From Clostridia bacterium (GTDB lineage: Bacteria > Bacillota_A > Clostridia > Oscillospirales > CAG-272), in the NCBI GenBank assembly GCA_017462145.1, contig JAFTRT010000182.1, forward strand, positions 1 through 8,192: a stretch of 8,192 nt of DNA. The letters run 5' to 3'. How positions within the stretch are numbered: the first letter of the stretch is position 1; each line of letters begins with the position of its first letter. The notes below the pieces were generated by a model. It did not search any database, had not been told where the DNA came from, and was given only the letters and a program-made list of their open reading frames with translations. Below, piece after piece: positions 6,791-8,192 of this stretch. Made by a program: the position numbers and the translations under genes.

Positions 6791-8192
<1,402 letters not shown>

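Overview
The window looks like a chromosomal segment from a low-GC to mid-GC Gram-positive bacterium, most likely an anaerobic member of Clostridia. The main evidence is the hrcA-grpE-dnaK order behind a perfect CIRCE operator. DnaK also lacks the roughly 24-residue segment that proteobacterial DnaK carries after its S-I-K-R motif. A species cannot be named from the sequence alone. All genes are on the + strand, and there is no gene-free gap longer than about 215 bases.

Region 1 (1-5491) is a tightly packed envelope-acylation operon resembling dlt, in the order transglutaminase-like protein (5' end cut off), amino-acid adenylating ligase, acyl carrier protein, MBOAT acyltransferase, SGNH/DltD-like transferase and small lipoprotein. 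Genes are 3-17 nt apart or overlap by 4 nt, and a strong intrinsic terminator (5504-5541) ends the unit. The inferred pathway is as follows. The ligase activates an amino acid or similar acid and loads it on the carrier protein. The MBOAT protein moves the acyl group across the membrane. The SGNH protein passes it to a cell-envelope polymer. Three details separate this from textbook DltABCD. The MBOAT protein itself ends in a DltX-like acyl-shuttle hexapeptide, FIYNQF. The expected nucleophilic serine of the SGNH protein is a cysteine (GDC). The ligase lacks the F-C-G-E-V cysteine linked to D-alanine selectivity in DltA. This is the most interesting part of the window.

Region 2 (5492-5704) is a compact control region: terminator, AT-rich stretch, an extended -10 sigma-A-type promoter, a perfect CIRCE operator and a strong ribosome binding site. 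An orphan CIRCE half-site overlaps the T-tract of the terminator.

Region 3 (5705-8192) is the class I heat-shock operon: hrcA (the CIRCE-binding repressor), grpE (nucleotide exchange factor) and dnaK (Hsp70, cut off by the window edge). HrcA would repress its own operon through CIRCE. The grpE frame runs 35 codons past the normal C-terminus of the protein, over the dnaK ribosome binding site and into dnaK. Removing one TA dinucleotide would restore a stop codon exactly at the expected end, so this is either a recent stop-loss mutation or a sequence error.
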